DNA of 64,000 nt from the NCBI GenBank assembly GCA_024234875.1, contig JACKNM010000003.1, positions 62,001-126,000 of the forward strand, read 5' to 3'. The notes under the pieces were generated by a model that saw only the letters and a list, made by a program, of their open reading frames with translations, did not search any database and had not been told where the DNA came from. Positions within the stretch are counted from its first letter, which is position 1. Each line of letters starts with the position of its first letter. Made by a program: the position numbers and the translations under genes. The stretch is from Ectothiorhodospiraceae bacterium. Its GTDB lineage: Bacteria; Pseudomonadota; Gammaproteobacteria; HK1. Shown here piece after piece: positions 1 to 8,412 of this stretch.

Positions 1-636
1 GCCGAGCGCGCGACCGAAGATGGCGGCGGTGTAGTCGCTGCCGCCACGCCCGAGGGTGGTGCGCTCCCCGGTTCGGGTCCGGCCGAGAAAGCCGGTGACC
101 ACGGGAACCTCCTCGCCGAGCACCGGCGCGAGCGCCTTCTTGATCGCCGGGTAGGTCTCGGGGAGCACCGCTGCCTCGGTATAACCGTCGTCGGTCACGA
201 CGCCGGCGTCCCACGCGTTCCATGCCTTGGCCGGGACCTTGCGCTTGGAGAGGTGTGCGGCAACCACCTTCGACGACATCACCTCGCCGAACGAGGCGAC
301 GTAGTCGAGCGAGCGCGGGGTGAGCTCGCGCAGCAGATAGATTCCGTGCAGCGCCTCCTCGAGCCAGGCGAGGTCCGGATCGACCAGGCGGCGCGGCAGC
401 CCGAGCTCGCCGAGCACGCGGCGATGGCGGTCACGCAGGGGGCGCACCAGCTCACGCGCCGGCGCGGTGCGGGCACGGGCGTCCTGCGCGGCGGCGAGGA
501 GCTGGTTGGTGACCCCGGACAGCGCCGAGACCACCACCACGGGCTTGCGGTCTCGCGCCGCGGCCACGACCTCGGCGGTCTTTCGAATGGCCGCCGGCGT
601 CCCCACCGACGTCCCCCCGAACTTCATCACGATCAT
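1..636 (-). CDS. lysC: Aspartate kinase (aspartokinase), C-terminus beyond window
   Basis: Aspartokinase phosphorylates L-aspartate with ATP, the committed cytoplasmic step to lysine, threonine, methionine and diaminopimelate. The reading frame runs leftward from the ATG at 634-636 and is still open at base 1, so only the first 212 residues (amino-acid kinase domain) are present and the regulatory ACT domains are outside. Visible signatures are the N-terminal MKFGGTSVG substrate/ATP motif, the SFGEVMSS segment and GRGGSDYTAA near the window edge, all diagnostic of LysC rather than of generic kinases. An in-frame ATG at 625-627 immediately before KFGGTS is an equally possible start. It is the last gene of the minus-strand block, 84 bp beyond dctM, and is probably transcribed separately. 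The family call is very secure. Confidence 0.95.
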   Translation of the reverse strand, partial: MIVMKFGGTSVGTPAAIRKTAEVVAAARDRKPVVVVSALSGVTNQLLAAAQDARARTAPARELVRPLRDRHRRVLGELGLPRRLVDPDLAWLEEALHGIYLLRELTPRSLDYVASFGEVMSSKVVAAHLSKRKVPAKAWNAWDAGVVTDDGYTEAAVLPETYPAIKKALAPVLGEEVPVVTGFLGRTRTGERTTLGRGGSDYTAAIFGRALG

Positions 637-720
637 GGCTCGACCCTCACTGCGCGCCCCGGCACCCGAACGCGCGGCATTGTAGGGCTGCCGGCCCGGG
701 ATTGCGCGGGGGGCGGAGCC

Positions 721-2040
721 TCAGCCGCTCATCATGCTCGGGAGCCAGAGGATGATCCCGGGGAAGACCATGCACAACGCGAGCCCCACCATCTGCAGCA
801 TGACGAACGGCATCGCCGACTTGTAGATGTCCATCATCGTCACGTCCGGTGGCGTGACCGCCTTCATGTAGAAGAGATTGAAGCCGAACGGCGGCGTGAG
901 GAACGCCATCTCCATGTTGATGACGAACAGCAGCGCGAACCACAACGGATCGAACCCGAGCGAGATCACCACCGGGAAGAAGATCGGGGTGGTCAGCAAC
1001 ACGATTCCGGTCGGGTCGAAGAACATCCCGAGCACGAAGAAGATGAGCTGCATCACGATGATCGGCCACCAGCCCTCGCCGACCCCCGCGATCATCCCCG
1101 AGATGAGCCCCTGGGCCCCGGTCACCGCGTAGAGCGCGGTGAACACCGACGCGGCGAACACGATCCAGATCACCATCGCGCTCAGGCGCATGCACACGAA
1201 CAGCGCCGAGCGGAAGTTCTGCCACGTCAGCTTGCGCTTCACCGCCGCGCTCACGATGGCCCCGAAGGCACCGATCGCGGAGGCCTCGCTCGGTGTCGCG
1301 AGACCCATGAACATCGAGCCCATGACCGCGATGATGAGGGCGATCGGTAGCAGCAGGCTGCCGAGCAGGCGCAGCCGCTGTCGGAGCGGCAGCCGCTCCT
1401 CTGCCGGCACCCCGGGACCCAGATCCTTCTGGAAGTGGCAACGGATCAGGATGTAGGCGATGAACAGCCCACTCAACAGCAGGCCGGGCAGGATGCCGGC
1501 GATGAACATCTGGCCGACCGAGAGCCGTGCGAAGAGCGCGAGGATGATCATCAGCACGCTCGGCGGAATCAGGATGCCGAGCGCGCCGCCGGCACAGATG
1601 CAGCCGATCGCGATGTCCTTCTTGTAACCGCGATTGAGCATCGACGGCAGCGCCAGCAGGCCCATCGACGTGGTGGCGGCGCCGCTGATGCCGACCATGG
1701 CCGCGAACAGGGTGCAGATGAGCACGGTACCGGCGGCGAGCCCACCGCGCAGACCGCCCATCCAGTGGTACATCAGCTCGTACAGATCCTCGGCGATGCC
1801 GCATCGTTGCAGCATCGCCCCCATGAATATGAACATCGGTACCGCGACCAGCAGGAACATGTCCATCGCCATGTACGTGCGGTTCGCGAGAATGGGGAGC
1901 GCGTGCGGCCCCCAGATCAGGATGATGAACAGGGTGGCCACGCCACCGAGTGCGAACAGCAGCGGCAGGCCGCACAGCAGCAGGATGATGAGGCTGCCGA
2001 AGAGGATCAGCGTCAGCCAGCCGGGGCCGAGTTCCATCAT
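721..2040 (-). CDS. dctM: TRAP transporter large permease subunit (DctM family)
   Basis: This is the large, ion-coupled membrane subunit of a tripartite ATP-independent periplasmic transporter, which imports carboxylates or other organic acids. The 439-residue protein has the length and hydrophobicity of DctM (about 12 helices). Conserved DctM features are visible: PxxxAxGGVATL near the start, GxSGAATTSMG around residue 118, and the repeated G(x)LIPPS and PTG/PPFG loops. It is the promoter-distal gene of the dctP-dctQ-dctM set, starting 58 bp after the small permease. The substrate cannot be read from the sequence; solute specificity lies in DctP. Confidence 0.93.
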   Translation of the reverse strand: MMELGPGWLTLILFGSLIILLLCGLPLLFALGGVATLFIILIWGPHALPILANRTYMAMDMFLLVAVPMFIFMGAMLQRCGIAEDLYELMYHWMGGLRGGLAAGTVLICTLFAAMVGISGAATTSMGLLALPSMLNRGYKKDIAIGCICAGGALGILIPPSVLMIILALFARLSVGQMFIAGILPGLLLSGLFIAYILIRCHFQKDLGPGVPAEERLPLRQRLRLLGSLLLPIALIIAVMGSMFMGLATPSEASAIGAFGAIVSAAVKRKLTWQNFRSALFVCMRLSAMVIWIVFAASVFTALYAVTGAQGLISGMIAGVGEGWWPIIVMQLIFFVLGMFFDPTGIVLLTTPIFFPVVISLGFDPLWFALLFVINMEMAFLTPPFGFNLFYMKAVTPPDVTMMDIYKSAMPFVMLQMVGLALCMVFPGIILWLPSMMSG

Positions 2041-2098
2041 GTGCCTACTCCTCGTGCGTGGCGCTGCGGTCTGGGGTGTGGGTGGACGGAGACGCTGG

Positions 2099-2632
2099 CT
2101 AGTGGAGCGGTTCCCGCACCGGGAACACGTCCTCGCCCTTGATCACGATCGACACGTCACGGATGAGCTTGGCCACGGCCTGCAGGATGAACAGGAAGCA
2201 GCCGACCGGGACCGTGGTCCGCAGCGGGTAGTACGCGGGCGCCCAATGGGACATCGTGGTCTCGCCGATCTCCCAGGAGTTGATGGTGATCTTCAGGGAT
2301 TCCCAGAACAGGACGCCGAGGAACAGGAACACGAAGCCGGAGGTGATGACGTCGAGGACCGCGCGGCCGCGAGGCGGCAGCCTGCCCCAGATGATGTCCA
2401 CGTTCACATGGCCACCGGCGAGATGGGTGTAGGCCCCGGCCAGGACGATGTAGCCACCGTAGAGGAAGAGCGAGATCTCGTACGCCCACAGCGACGGCCG
2501 ATTGAAGAAGTATCTCATCACGATCTCCCAGATCATGATGAAGATCATCGGGCACATCAGGAACGCGACCAGCCAGCCGATCCTGGCGTTCACCCAGTCC
2601 GTGTAACGCAGGAAGTACTCGATCGCCTTCAC
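2099..2632 (-). CDS. dctQ: TRAP transporter small permease subunit (DctQ family)
   Basis: This is the four-helix small membrane subunit that pairs with DctM in TRAP transporters. The 177-residue protein carries the typical N-terminal amphipathic stretch followed by the first helix (WLVAFLMCPMIFIMIWEI), a conserved RYFFNRPSLWAYEIS segment, and three further helices. The ATG at 2630-2632 is preceded by GAGG on the coding strand at a usual distance. It lies between dctP and dctM; the 135-bp gap upstream to dctP holds strong inverted repeats (listed separately), whereas the gap to dctM is only 58 bp, so dctQM are probably co-translated from one message. Confidence 0.92.
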   Translation of the reverse strand: MKAIEYFLRYTDWVNARIGWLVAFLMCPMIFIMIWEIVMRYFFNRPSLWAYEISLFLYGGYIVLAGAYTHLAGGHVNVDIIWGRLPPRGRAVLDVITSGFVFLFLGVLFWESLKITINSWEIGETTMSHWAPAYYPLRTTVPVGCFLFILQAVAKLIRDVSIVIKGEDVFPVREPLH

Positions 2633-2645
2633 GGTCCCTCCTCGT

Positions 2646-2668
2646 GACCGCCGGCGTGGCCGGCGGTC
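2646..2668 (-). promoter_or_regulatory. Intercistronic hairpin between dctP and dctQ
   Basis: A perfect 10-bp stem (2646-2655 with 2659-2668, arms GACCGCCGGC and GCCGGCGGTC) closes a 3-nt loop only about 14 bases upstream of the dctQ start. The outer arm overlaps an alternative perfect 10-bp pairing, 2665-2674 (GGTCGGTGAC) with 2722-2731, so the two structures exclude each other. Hairpins after a binding-protein gene commonly stabilise its mRNA or reduce readthrough into the permease genes. That function is inferred, and in DNA this GC-rich stems can occur by chance. Confidence 0.5.
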
Positions 2669-2767
2669 GGTGACAGCTTGCGGGCGGGATGTGGCCGGCG
2701 CTCGGTCCGGCCGTCGGTCCGGTCACCGACCCGCGAGCGGTGCGGGCCGGTGGCCGTGGCGGAGGCG

Positions 2768-3892
2768 TCAGACCGGCAGCCGCTTCGGACCGTAGTAGTC
2801 CTTGTAGAGCTGCTTCGCCTCGGTGTAGATGTCGATCACCTGATCGATGTACGGCATCTTGCCGCGCAGGCTGAGGAACCGCTCCCAGCACCAGTCGGCG
2901 GCTGCGCGCAGCTCGTCGTCCGGCATGATGATGGTCTCCATCCCGCCCTTCGCCAGCGCGTTGCGGCCGCGGGCGTCGACCGGGATGGTCAGGGACGCGA
3001 TGTCGAGGTTGTGGACTCGCGCCGCCGAGAGCATCACCTCTTGGAGATCCTCGGGCATCTCGTCGAAGGTGCGCTTGTTCATGATCATCTCGCAGACGTC
3101 GTAGGGGACGACCGAGGGATTGATGTAGTACTTGCAGACCTCGTTGAGCTTCATGCCGGCCCAGGCGTCCGGCGCGCCGAAGGCGGCGGCGTCGAGGATC
3201 TTGGTCTGGATCGCGGTGTAGATCTCGCCGCCGGGCAGGGTGACGATGGATGCGCCGTTGTGCACCAGCCAGTCGGCCCAGATGCCGAAGGCGCGGACTT
3301 TCATGCCCTTGAAGTCGGCGTACTTGCTGATGGAGCGGGTGGACACCATGCTGCCCCACTCGTCGGAGCACTCGTAGGTCAGGTGCATCACGCCGTGCTT
3401 GGCGTACGCCTCCCGCCAGATCTCCTTGATCCCCATGTTCTGGTAGATGTGCTCGTAGAACTCGACGTTCTGAAACGGGAAGAACGGCACCGCCCACAGG
3501 TACTCGCCGACCGGCACGATGCCGCGGTGGTAGACCGACGAGGTGATCGCGATGTCCGCGACCCCGGAGCCCACGCCGCGAAACGTCTCGCCGATACCGA
3601 GCAGCACCTCGGCGTCGAAGTTCGTCACCTTGATGCGCCCGCCCGACATCTTGTTCACGCGCTCGACGAACTGCTTGGCGGCCTGGTCCTGGGACTGGAT
3701 GCCGATGCCGGTCCAGTTGCTCTGCAGCTTCAGGTTCCAGACCTTGGGCTGCGCGCGCACGATGGCGGGAAAGCCGAGCGCCGCCCCGCCGACCCCGGCG
3801 GCTCCGGTCTTCAGGTAATCGCGCCGAGAGACCTTTCGCTTCTTCTCCGCGCCCGCACCCGCACCTTCCGACTTCCGCGTCAGATCGCTCAT
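2768..3892 (-). CDS. dctP: TRAP transporter substrate-binding protein (DctP family), Tat-type signal
   Basis: This is the periplasmic solute receptor that delivers ligand to DctQM. The 374-residue protein starts with a charged n-region and a twin-arginine motif (SRRDYLK, residues about 23-29), followed by a hydrophobic stretch ending near FPAIVRAQ, so it is probably exported folded through Tat. Family landmarks include the WxLKLQSNW start of domain I, the ADIAITSSVYHRGIVP loop, KGMKVRAFG and GEIYTAIQTKILDAA, the last spanning the position where DctP proteins usually contact ligand. The length is slightly above the 320-340 usual, because of the long Tat leader. It is the first gene of the TRAP operon and faces the plus-strand LLM oxidoreductase at 4116 across 223 bp, which must hold the divergent promoters. 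The ligand is unknown. Confidence 0.92.
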   Translation of the reverse strand: MSDLTRKSEGAGAGAEKKRKVSRRDYLKTGAAGVGGAALGFPAIVRAQPKVWNLKLQSNWTGIGIQSQDQAAKQFVERVNKMSGGRIKVTNFDAEVLLGIGETFRGVGSGVADIAITSSVYHRGIVPVGEYLWAVPFFPFQNVEFYEHIYQNMGIKEIWREAYAKHGVMHLTYECSDEWGSMVSTRSISKYADFKGMKVRAFGIWADWLVHNGASIVTLPGGEIYTAIQTKILDAAAFGAPDAWAGMKLNEVCKYYINPSVVPYDVCEMIMNKRTFDEMPEDLQEVMLSAARVHNLDIASLTIPVDARGRNALAKGGMETIIMPDDELRAAADWCWERFLSLRGKMPYIDQVIDIYTEAKQLYKDYYGPKRLPV

Positions 3893-4115
3893 GCCGAATC
3901 TCCTCTGTTGGCCTCCGGGGTGGAGAGTCTGTATCGCTCACCTACCCGCGGCGAGCGTAAGGGAGCCGGCCAGAGGGTGCAAGAAACGGATTCTCGCTGC
4001 GTGCTTGACCGGTGACGAGCACGCGGTCAGGGTGTGGAGCGCTCGCTGCGGGGCGCGTCGAGCCGCTCGAATCGCGCTCCTCGGCCGGGCGTCTCACCTC
4101 GACGGAGTGACCCAC

Positions 4116-5132
4116 ATGCGCCGCAAACCCTTCGAGATCTGGCACTTCGGTCGCCCGGCGGTGGCAGGGATGGAGGAGATCGCGGCGCGGTGCGAGGCGC
4201 TCGGCTTCGACGGCATGACGCTCACCGACTCGCAGAACCTCGCGCCCGACACCTACGTCGCGCTCACCCTGGCAGCGCGCGCCACCACCCGGCTCGCGCT
4301 CGGCACCGGGGTCACCAATCCGCTCACCCGCCATGCCGCGATCACCGCCGGTGCCATCGCGAGCCTGCAGGCGCTGTCCGGCGGTCGGATGATGCTCGGC
4401 ATCGGCCGCGGTGATTCCTCGCTGTTCAACATCGGCCACAAGCCGGTGTCGCCGACCGTGCTGGAGCGTTATGTCGCCGACTTGCAGACGTACTTGCGTG
4501 GTGACGCGATCGACACCAACGGGTACGACAGCCGGCTCCGCTGGCTCGCCGACTCGGCGACGGCGAAGGTGCCGGTCGACGTCGCGGGCACCGGGCCGAA
4601 GGTGCTCTCGCTCGGCGCGCGGCTCGCCGACCGCGTGAGCTTCGCTGTCGGCTCCGACCCCGAGCGCGTCGCCTGGGCGATCGCGCACGTACGCCAGGCG
4701 TGCGGCGCCGACCGGCCGATGCCGTCGCTCGGCCTCTACCTGAACGTCTGCGTGCACGACGACCCGGCGCGCGCGGCGGAGCTGGTGCGCCCGGGCGTGG
4801 GCATCTTCGCGCACTTCACCGCCATGCCCGGGGCCACTCGCGAGCGGGTGCGCGACGAGGATCAGACCGTCTTCGACCGCCTGGGCCAGTACGACGCACC
4901 CCGCCACGGCCGGGGTGACGCCGCCCACGCGCGGGCCATGCCACCGGACTTCATCGAGCGTTTCGCGGTGGTCGGGTCGGCCGAGCACTGCCACGCGCGC
5001 CTGGCCGCGCTGCGCGACCTGGGAATCGACCGCATCTTCGTCATCGGCCCGCGTGCCGATCAGTTCGGCGCCGAGGCGGACGAGGCGCAGCGCCGCTTCG
5101 CCGAGGAGGTCATTCCGGCACTGCGGTGCTGA
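4116..5132 (+). CDS. LLM-class (luciferase-like) flavin-dependent oxidoreductase
   Basis: This is a member of the bacterial luciferase / F420- or FMN-dependent TIM-barrel oxidoreductases (338 aa). Characteristic segments are the early GFDGMTLTDSQNL strand, ALGTGVTNPLTRHA, and GRMMLGIGRGDSS, the glycine-rich cofactor loop. The C-terminal region (FAVVGSAEHCHARLAALRDLGIDRIFVIGP) is typical of the methylene-H4MPT reductase-like branch. The frame is open further upstream to 3891, but the ATG at 4116 has a GGAG 9 bases before it and begins directly with conserved sequence. The substrate is unknown; whether it uses F420 or FMN cannot be decided here. A second LLM protein lies at 5777. Confidence 0.9.
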   Translation: MRRKPFEIWHFGRPAVAGMEEIAARCEALGFDGMTLTDSQNLAPDTYVALTLAARATTRLALGTGVTNPLTRHAAITAGAIASLQALSGGRMMLGIGRGDSSLFNIGHKPVSPTVLERYVADLQTYLRGDAIDTNGYDSRLRWLADSATAKVPVDVAGTGPKVLSLGARLADRVSFAVGSDPERVAWAIAHVRQACGADRPMPSLGLYLNVCVHDDPARAAELVRPGVGIFAHFTAMPGATRERVRDEDQTVFDRLGQYDAPRHGRGDAAHARAMPPDFIERFAVVGSAEHCHARLAALRDLGIDRIFVIGPRADQFGAEADEAQRRFAEEVIPALRC

Positions 5133-5138
5133 GGAGGG

Positions 5139-5603
5139 TCACCCGAGCGCGAGGAAACGCCCCCCGGAGCCCGCGGCGATGGTGATCAGTCCGAGGGCGA
5201 CGTTGATGCGCACGATGCGCCGGATGCGGTCGAGCTCGCCGGCGGCCGCGGGGACGTCGCCGGCGTCGAGCGCACGCCCGAGGCGGCGGTAGGGGGCGAA
5301 CCACACGTGCAGGAACAGGAGCATCATCGCGATGCCCGTCGCCTGCATGACGTGGACGTGCACGCCGACCGCACCCATGCCGCCGTAGAAGCCGAACACC
5401 ATCCCGTAGCCGGTCACGAGCAGCACCACCACCGCCACCCAGACCCAGCGAAAGAAGCGGTCGAACACCGCGCGCCAGAGCGCGAGCCGTTGCGGCGGCT
5501 CGAGCACCGAGGCGGCGCTCGGACGCAGCGCGGTGTAGGCGAAGAACAGGCCTCCGACCCAGACCACGGCCGCGATCACGTGTAGCGCGAGAGAGATCGA
5601 CAT
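5139..5603 (-). CDS. CopD-like small polytopic membrane protein
   Basis: This 154-residue integral membrane protein has four predicted helices and the CopD/YckC-type pattern HVIAAVVWVGGLFFAYTALRP at the N-terminus, with conserved His, Trp and Gly residues. The central FFRWVWVAVVVLLVTGYGMVF, the HVHVMQATGIAMMLLFLHVWF helix (His-rich) and the last helix are also typical. Family members are implicated in copper handling or haem-related membrane functions, but most are uncharacterised. The start at 5601-5603 (MSISLALHV) is preferred over the longer open frame because the extra 61 residues are low-complexity and arginine-rich. It converges with the LLM gene ending at 5132 (6 bp gap) and is divergent from the LLM gene at 5777. 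Confidence 0.75.
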   Translation of the reverse strand: MSISLALHVIAAVVWVGGLFFAYTALRPSAASVLEPPQRLALWRAVFDRFFRWVWVAVVVLLVTGYGMVFGFYGGMGAVGVHVHVMQATGIAMMLLFLHVWFAPYRRLGRALDAGDVPAAAGELDRIRRIVRINVALGLITIAAGSGGRFLALG

Positions 5604-5776
5604 CGGTGGTGCCCCTGGCTCGGCGCGGCGCCGGAGGTGGCGGCCGTCGGCGCCGGTACCATACCCGCGGTGTGGTGCGGTGGCGAGCGCCGGTGCGAAG
5701 CGGGTGCGATGGTGCACAATTCGCGACCGTCGCGCCGGTGCGCAGCCGGCACCCCGCCAATCGGAGCAGTCAGCCC

Positions 5777-6784
5777 ATGACGCCACGCATGAAGATCGGA
5801 TTCACCCTGCCGACCTACACCTGGCCGGACCTGGACCAGGCGATGGGGCGGCGCATCGTGAAGGACATGGCGCGACGCGCGGAAGCGCTCGGCTACGACT
5901 CGATCACCGTCTGGGATCACCTGCTCGACGCCCCCGGCCTCTACGGCGGCTCCTGGCTCGACCCGCTGACGGTGCTGTCGTGCGTCGCCGGGGCGACCGA
6001 CGCGATCCCCATCGGCACCCACATCCTGGTGTTGCCGCTGCGCCATCCGGTGCTGCTCGCCAAGGAGCTGGGCACGCTGTCGTGCATCTCCGAGGGGCGG
6101 CTGTTCATGGGGGTCGGTCCGGGGTGGAACGAGCCCGAGTTCACCGCCATGGGCATCTCCATGCGCGAGCGCGGCCGGCGTACCGACGAGAGCCTGGATG
6201 CGCTCTCGCGCCTGCTTCGTGAGGAGAAGGTCTCGTTCCAGGGGCGGTTCTGGCAGTTCGACGACGTGACCATCGTGCCGCGACCGGAGCGGCCGATCAC
6301 GGTCTGGGTCGCCGGCGGGTCGCGCGTTCCCGACCCGATGTCTCCGGACAAGCCGTTCATGGTGCGCTCGGTGATGGACCGGATCGCCCGCCACGCCGAC
6401 GTGTTCACGGTACGGGCATCCGGCAAGCACGAGTGGGTCGCGCGCGACATCGCCGCGGTGCGCGAGCACCTGCGTACCGCCGGTCGGGATCCGGCAACCC
6501 TCGGCATCGCCCACGTCCAGGCCGGCTACATCGTCGACACCGACGACCGCGAGGCCGCGCTCGCCCGCCAGCGCCGGCCGATGCAGGCGATGATGGGGCA
6601 GAACCGGAGCTGGGAGCATCTGCAGGACTGCTATCTCCTCGGCAGCGTCGACGACATCGTCGCCAAGTTGAGGGCGCTGGAGGCGGCCGGGGTGGAGCAC
6701 GTCACCATCCATCCCGCGTCGGCGGAGATGGAGCAGCTCGAGCTGTGGATGGACCGGGTGATCGAGCCGCACTTCCGCGACTGA
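5777..6784 (+). CDS. LLM-class flavin-dependent oxidoreductase
   Basis: This is the second luciferase-like oxidoreductase of the window (335 aa). It begins MTPRMKIGFTLPTYTWPDLD and shows YDSITVWDHLLDA, IPIGTHILVLPLRHPVLLAKE and GRLFMGVGPGWNEPEF, all conserved in the flavin/F420-binding TIM barrel; the C-terminal half has the usual PITVWVAGGS segment followed by an insert (SPDKPFMVRSVMDRIARHAD). The ATG at 5777 is preceded by GGAG at 5763. It is divergent from the CopD-like gene (173 bp apart) and separated from the first LLM gene, with which it shares family but not close sequence. Natural substrate not inferable; oxidative breakdown of an organic compound is a general inference only. Confidence 0.9.
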   Translation: MTPRMKIGFTLPTYTWPDLDQAMGRRIVKDMARRAEALGYDSITVWDHLLDAPGLYGGSWLDPLTVLSCVAGATDAIPIGTHILVLPLRHPVLLAKELGTLSCISEGRLFMGVGPGWNEPEFTAMGISMRERGRRTDESLDALSRLLREEKVSFQGRFWQFDDVTIVPRPERPITVWVAGGSRVPDPMSPDKPFMVRSVMDRIARHADVFTVRASGKHEWVARDIAAVREHLRTAGRDPATLGIAHVQAGYIVDTDDREAALARQRRPMQAMMGQNRSWEHLQDCYLLGSVDDIVAKLRALEAAGVEHVTIHPASAEMEQLELWMDRVIEPHFRD

Positions 6785-6855
6785 GTGACCGCCGGCCGGC
6801 TCGCGAGGAGGGTGCGGGTAGGATGAGGACGTCAGTCGTACGCGAGGTGTCCGCC

Positions 6856-7308
6856 ATGCGTCTGTCCGCGATCGTGCTCGCCGCGCTGCTCGGCCTTCTC
6901 GGATCTTGGGCGTCAGCCGCGGCGACGATGCCCGACCCGAGTCTCACGCCGACCGAGGTGGTGCGAATCCAGCTCGAGGCCTTGCGCGCCAACGACGAGG
7001 CGGATCGCGGCATCGAGGTCGCTTTCCGCTTCGCCTCGCCGGCGAACCGCGACATGACGGGGCCGCTCCCACGCTTCGCGCGAATGATCAAGGCCGGCCC
7101 CTACGCCCTGATGCTGCGGTACCTCCGGTTCACCGTGGATGCCGAGGCGGTCGACGGTGACGTCGCGCTGGTGCGGGTGACCCTGATCGGGGCCGACGAG
7201 AGCATCGGCTACGTGTTCCAGCTCTCGCGCCAGCGCGCGGCGCCGTTCGAGCGGTGCTGGATGACCGACGCGGTGTCGGTCCATGCGGGGACCGGGCGAG
7301 CGGCCTGA
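6856..7308 (+). CDS. Exported DUF4864-type protein
   Basis: This 150-residue protein has a clear Sec signal peptide (MRLSAIVLAALLGLLGSWASAAA) and a mature domain starting PSLTPTEVVRIQLEALRAND. The pattern VxxQLEALRxND...AFRFASPANRxxTGP...FxRMIKxGPYALM matches the DUF4864 family of uncharacterised periplasmic proteins; the fold is probably an NTF2-like cone (inference). An in-frame ATG at 6823 would add 11 residues and has its own GAGGAGG upstream, so the start is uncertain, but the signal peptide fits the later start better. It follows the LLM gene by 71 bp on the same strand. Confidence 0.72.
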   Translation: MRLSAIVLAALLGLLGSWASAAATMPDPSLTPTEVVRIQLEALRANDEADRGIEVAFRFASPANRDMTGPLPRFARMIKAGPYALMLRYLRFTVDAEAVDGDVALVRVTLIGADESIGYVFQLSRQRAAPFERCWMTDAVSVHAGTGRAA

Positions 7309-7425
7309 GCCCCGCGCCCGGAGCGCCGCGGGCGCCGTTCTGCTCGCCGGCCTCACGCCGGCACATCGGCTAAGCTCTCGCCCCTGGCACGCCCAGGACG
7401 CTCGGACGAGCGCGGAGGATGTCCC

Positions 7426-8406
7426 GTGGATCGCAGCTCCAGGCTTCGGGCGGCCCTCGCCGCCGCGACACTGACTATCGGCTTCGCAATGGGTGCGTCG
7501 GCCGAGGACGCCTGGAAGATGCCGACGGCATCCCCCGCCGGCGGCGCGCTGGCCGACAACGTCGCGAAGTACGTGCAGGACGTCCAGGCGTTCAGCGGCG
7601 GCAAGGTGCGGGTGGCGCTCGCGCCGCCGGGTGCGAGCGCACAGACACTCGCCGGGTTGGCGCGCGGGCAGGTGCCGATCGCCGAGATCGAGCTGGCCGC
7701 GTCGGCCGGCGAGCACCCGTTGCTCGGCATCGACGGCCTGCCCTTCCTGGTGAGCGGCTACGTCAAGGCGGAGAAGCTGTGGCGGGTGTCACGGCCGGCC
7801 GTCGAGCGCATCGTCGCGAGCGGTGGCTATCGGATCCTGTTCGCAGTCCCCGCCCCGCCCGAGGGCCTGTTCTCGCGCCAGCCGGTGCCGGTGCCGTCGG
7901 CGCTGCGAGGGCGGCGCCTCGGCGTCGCCGATGCCGCCGGCGAGCGCCTCGCCGCGCTCCTCGGGGCCACCGCGGTTCGCATCGGCCCCGGTGACCTCAC
8001 CCGCGCCTTTGCAGACGGCGCGGTGGACGCCGCGCTCGCCAGCCCGCCGGCGGTGATCTCCGCCGCTCTCGCCAGGGCCGCGCCGCACTTCTATCGCATC
8101 GAGGCGCGCATGCCGAAGCGCGCGGTGGTGGTGTCGTCGCGCGCGCTCGCGGGGCTCGAGCGCGGGGCGCAGATGGCGCTGGTCGAGTCCGCCAAACGGG
8201 CCGAGCAACGCGGGTGGCGGGCGAGTCGGGAGCAGGCCGCGGCGGTGGTCGAGGCGCTGACCGCCGCCGGGGTGAACGTCCACGAGCCGGAGCCGCAGTT
8301 CATCCGGGAGATGCACGATCTCGCGCGTCGGCTCGTCCTCGAGCTCACCGAGCGTGGCGGCGAGGAGGCGATCGCTATCGTCGACGCCTATTTCCGCCCC
8401 GAGTGA
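7426..8406 (+). CDS. Orphan TRAP-type solute-binding protein (divergent DctP family)
   Basis: This is a periplasmic binding protein of the DctP fold (326 aa). It has a Sec signal (residues 1-26, cleavage after ASAED-like sequence), then LADNVAKYVQDVQAFSGGKVRVALAP, GLARGQVPIAEIELAA and EHPLLGIDGLPFLV, which match TRAP binding proteins, as do the later RGRRLGVADAAGERLAALLGATAV and DGAVDAALASP. The start is a GTG at 7426 with a strong GGAGG at 7413-7418. No DctQ or DctM gene is adjacent: upstream is the DUF4864 gene and downstream a convergent EamA exporter. It may serve the TRAP permease at 721-2632 or act as a sensor subunit; both are inference. Confidence 0.8.
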   Translation: MDRSSRLRAALAAATLTIGFAMGASAEDAWKMPTASPAGGALADNVAKYVQDVQAFSGGKVRVALAPPGASAQTLAGLARGQVPIAEIELAASAGEHPLLGIDGLPFLVSGYVKAEKLWRVSRPAVERIVASGGYRILFAVPAPPEGLFSRQPVPVPSALRGRRLGVADAAGERLAALLGATAVRIGPGDLTRAFADGAVDAALASPPAVISAALARAAPHFYRIEARMPKRAVVVSSRALAGLERGAQMALVESAKRAEQRGWRASREQAAAVVEALTAAGVNVHEPEPQFIREMHDLARRLVLELTERGGEEAIAIVDAYFRPE

Positions 8407-8412
8407 GCGGTC

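Noticed and set aside
647..1975. 442-codon minus-strand frame overlapping dctM
   Set aside because: Same-strand alternative frame of dctM; Arg/His/Gly-rich composition without hydrophobic segments or motifs.
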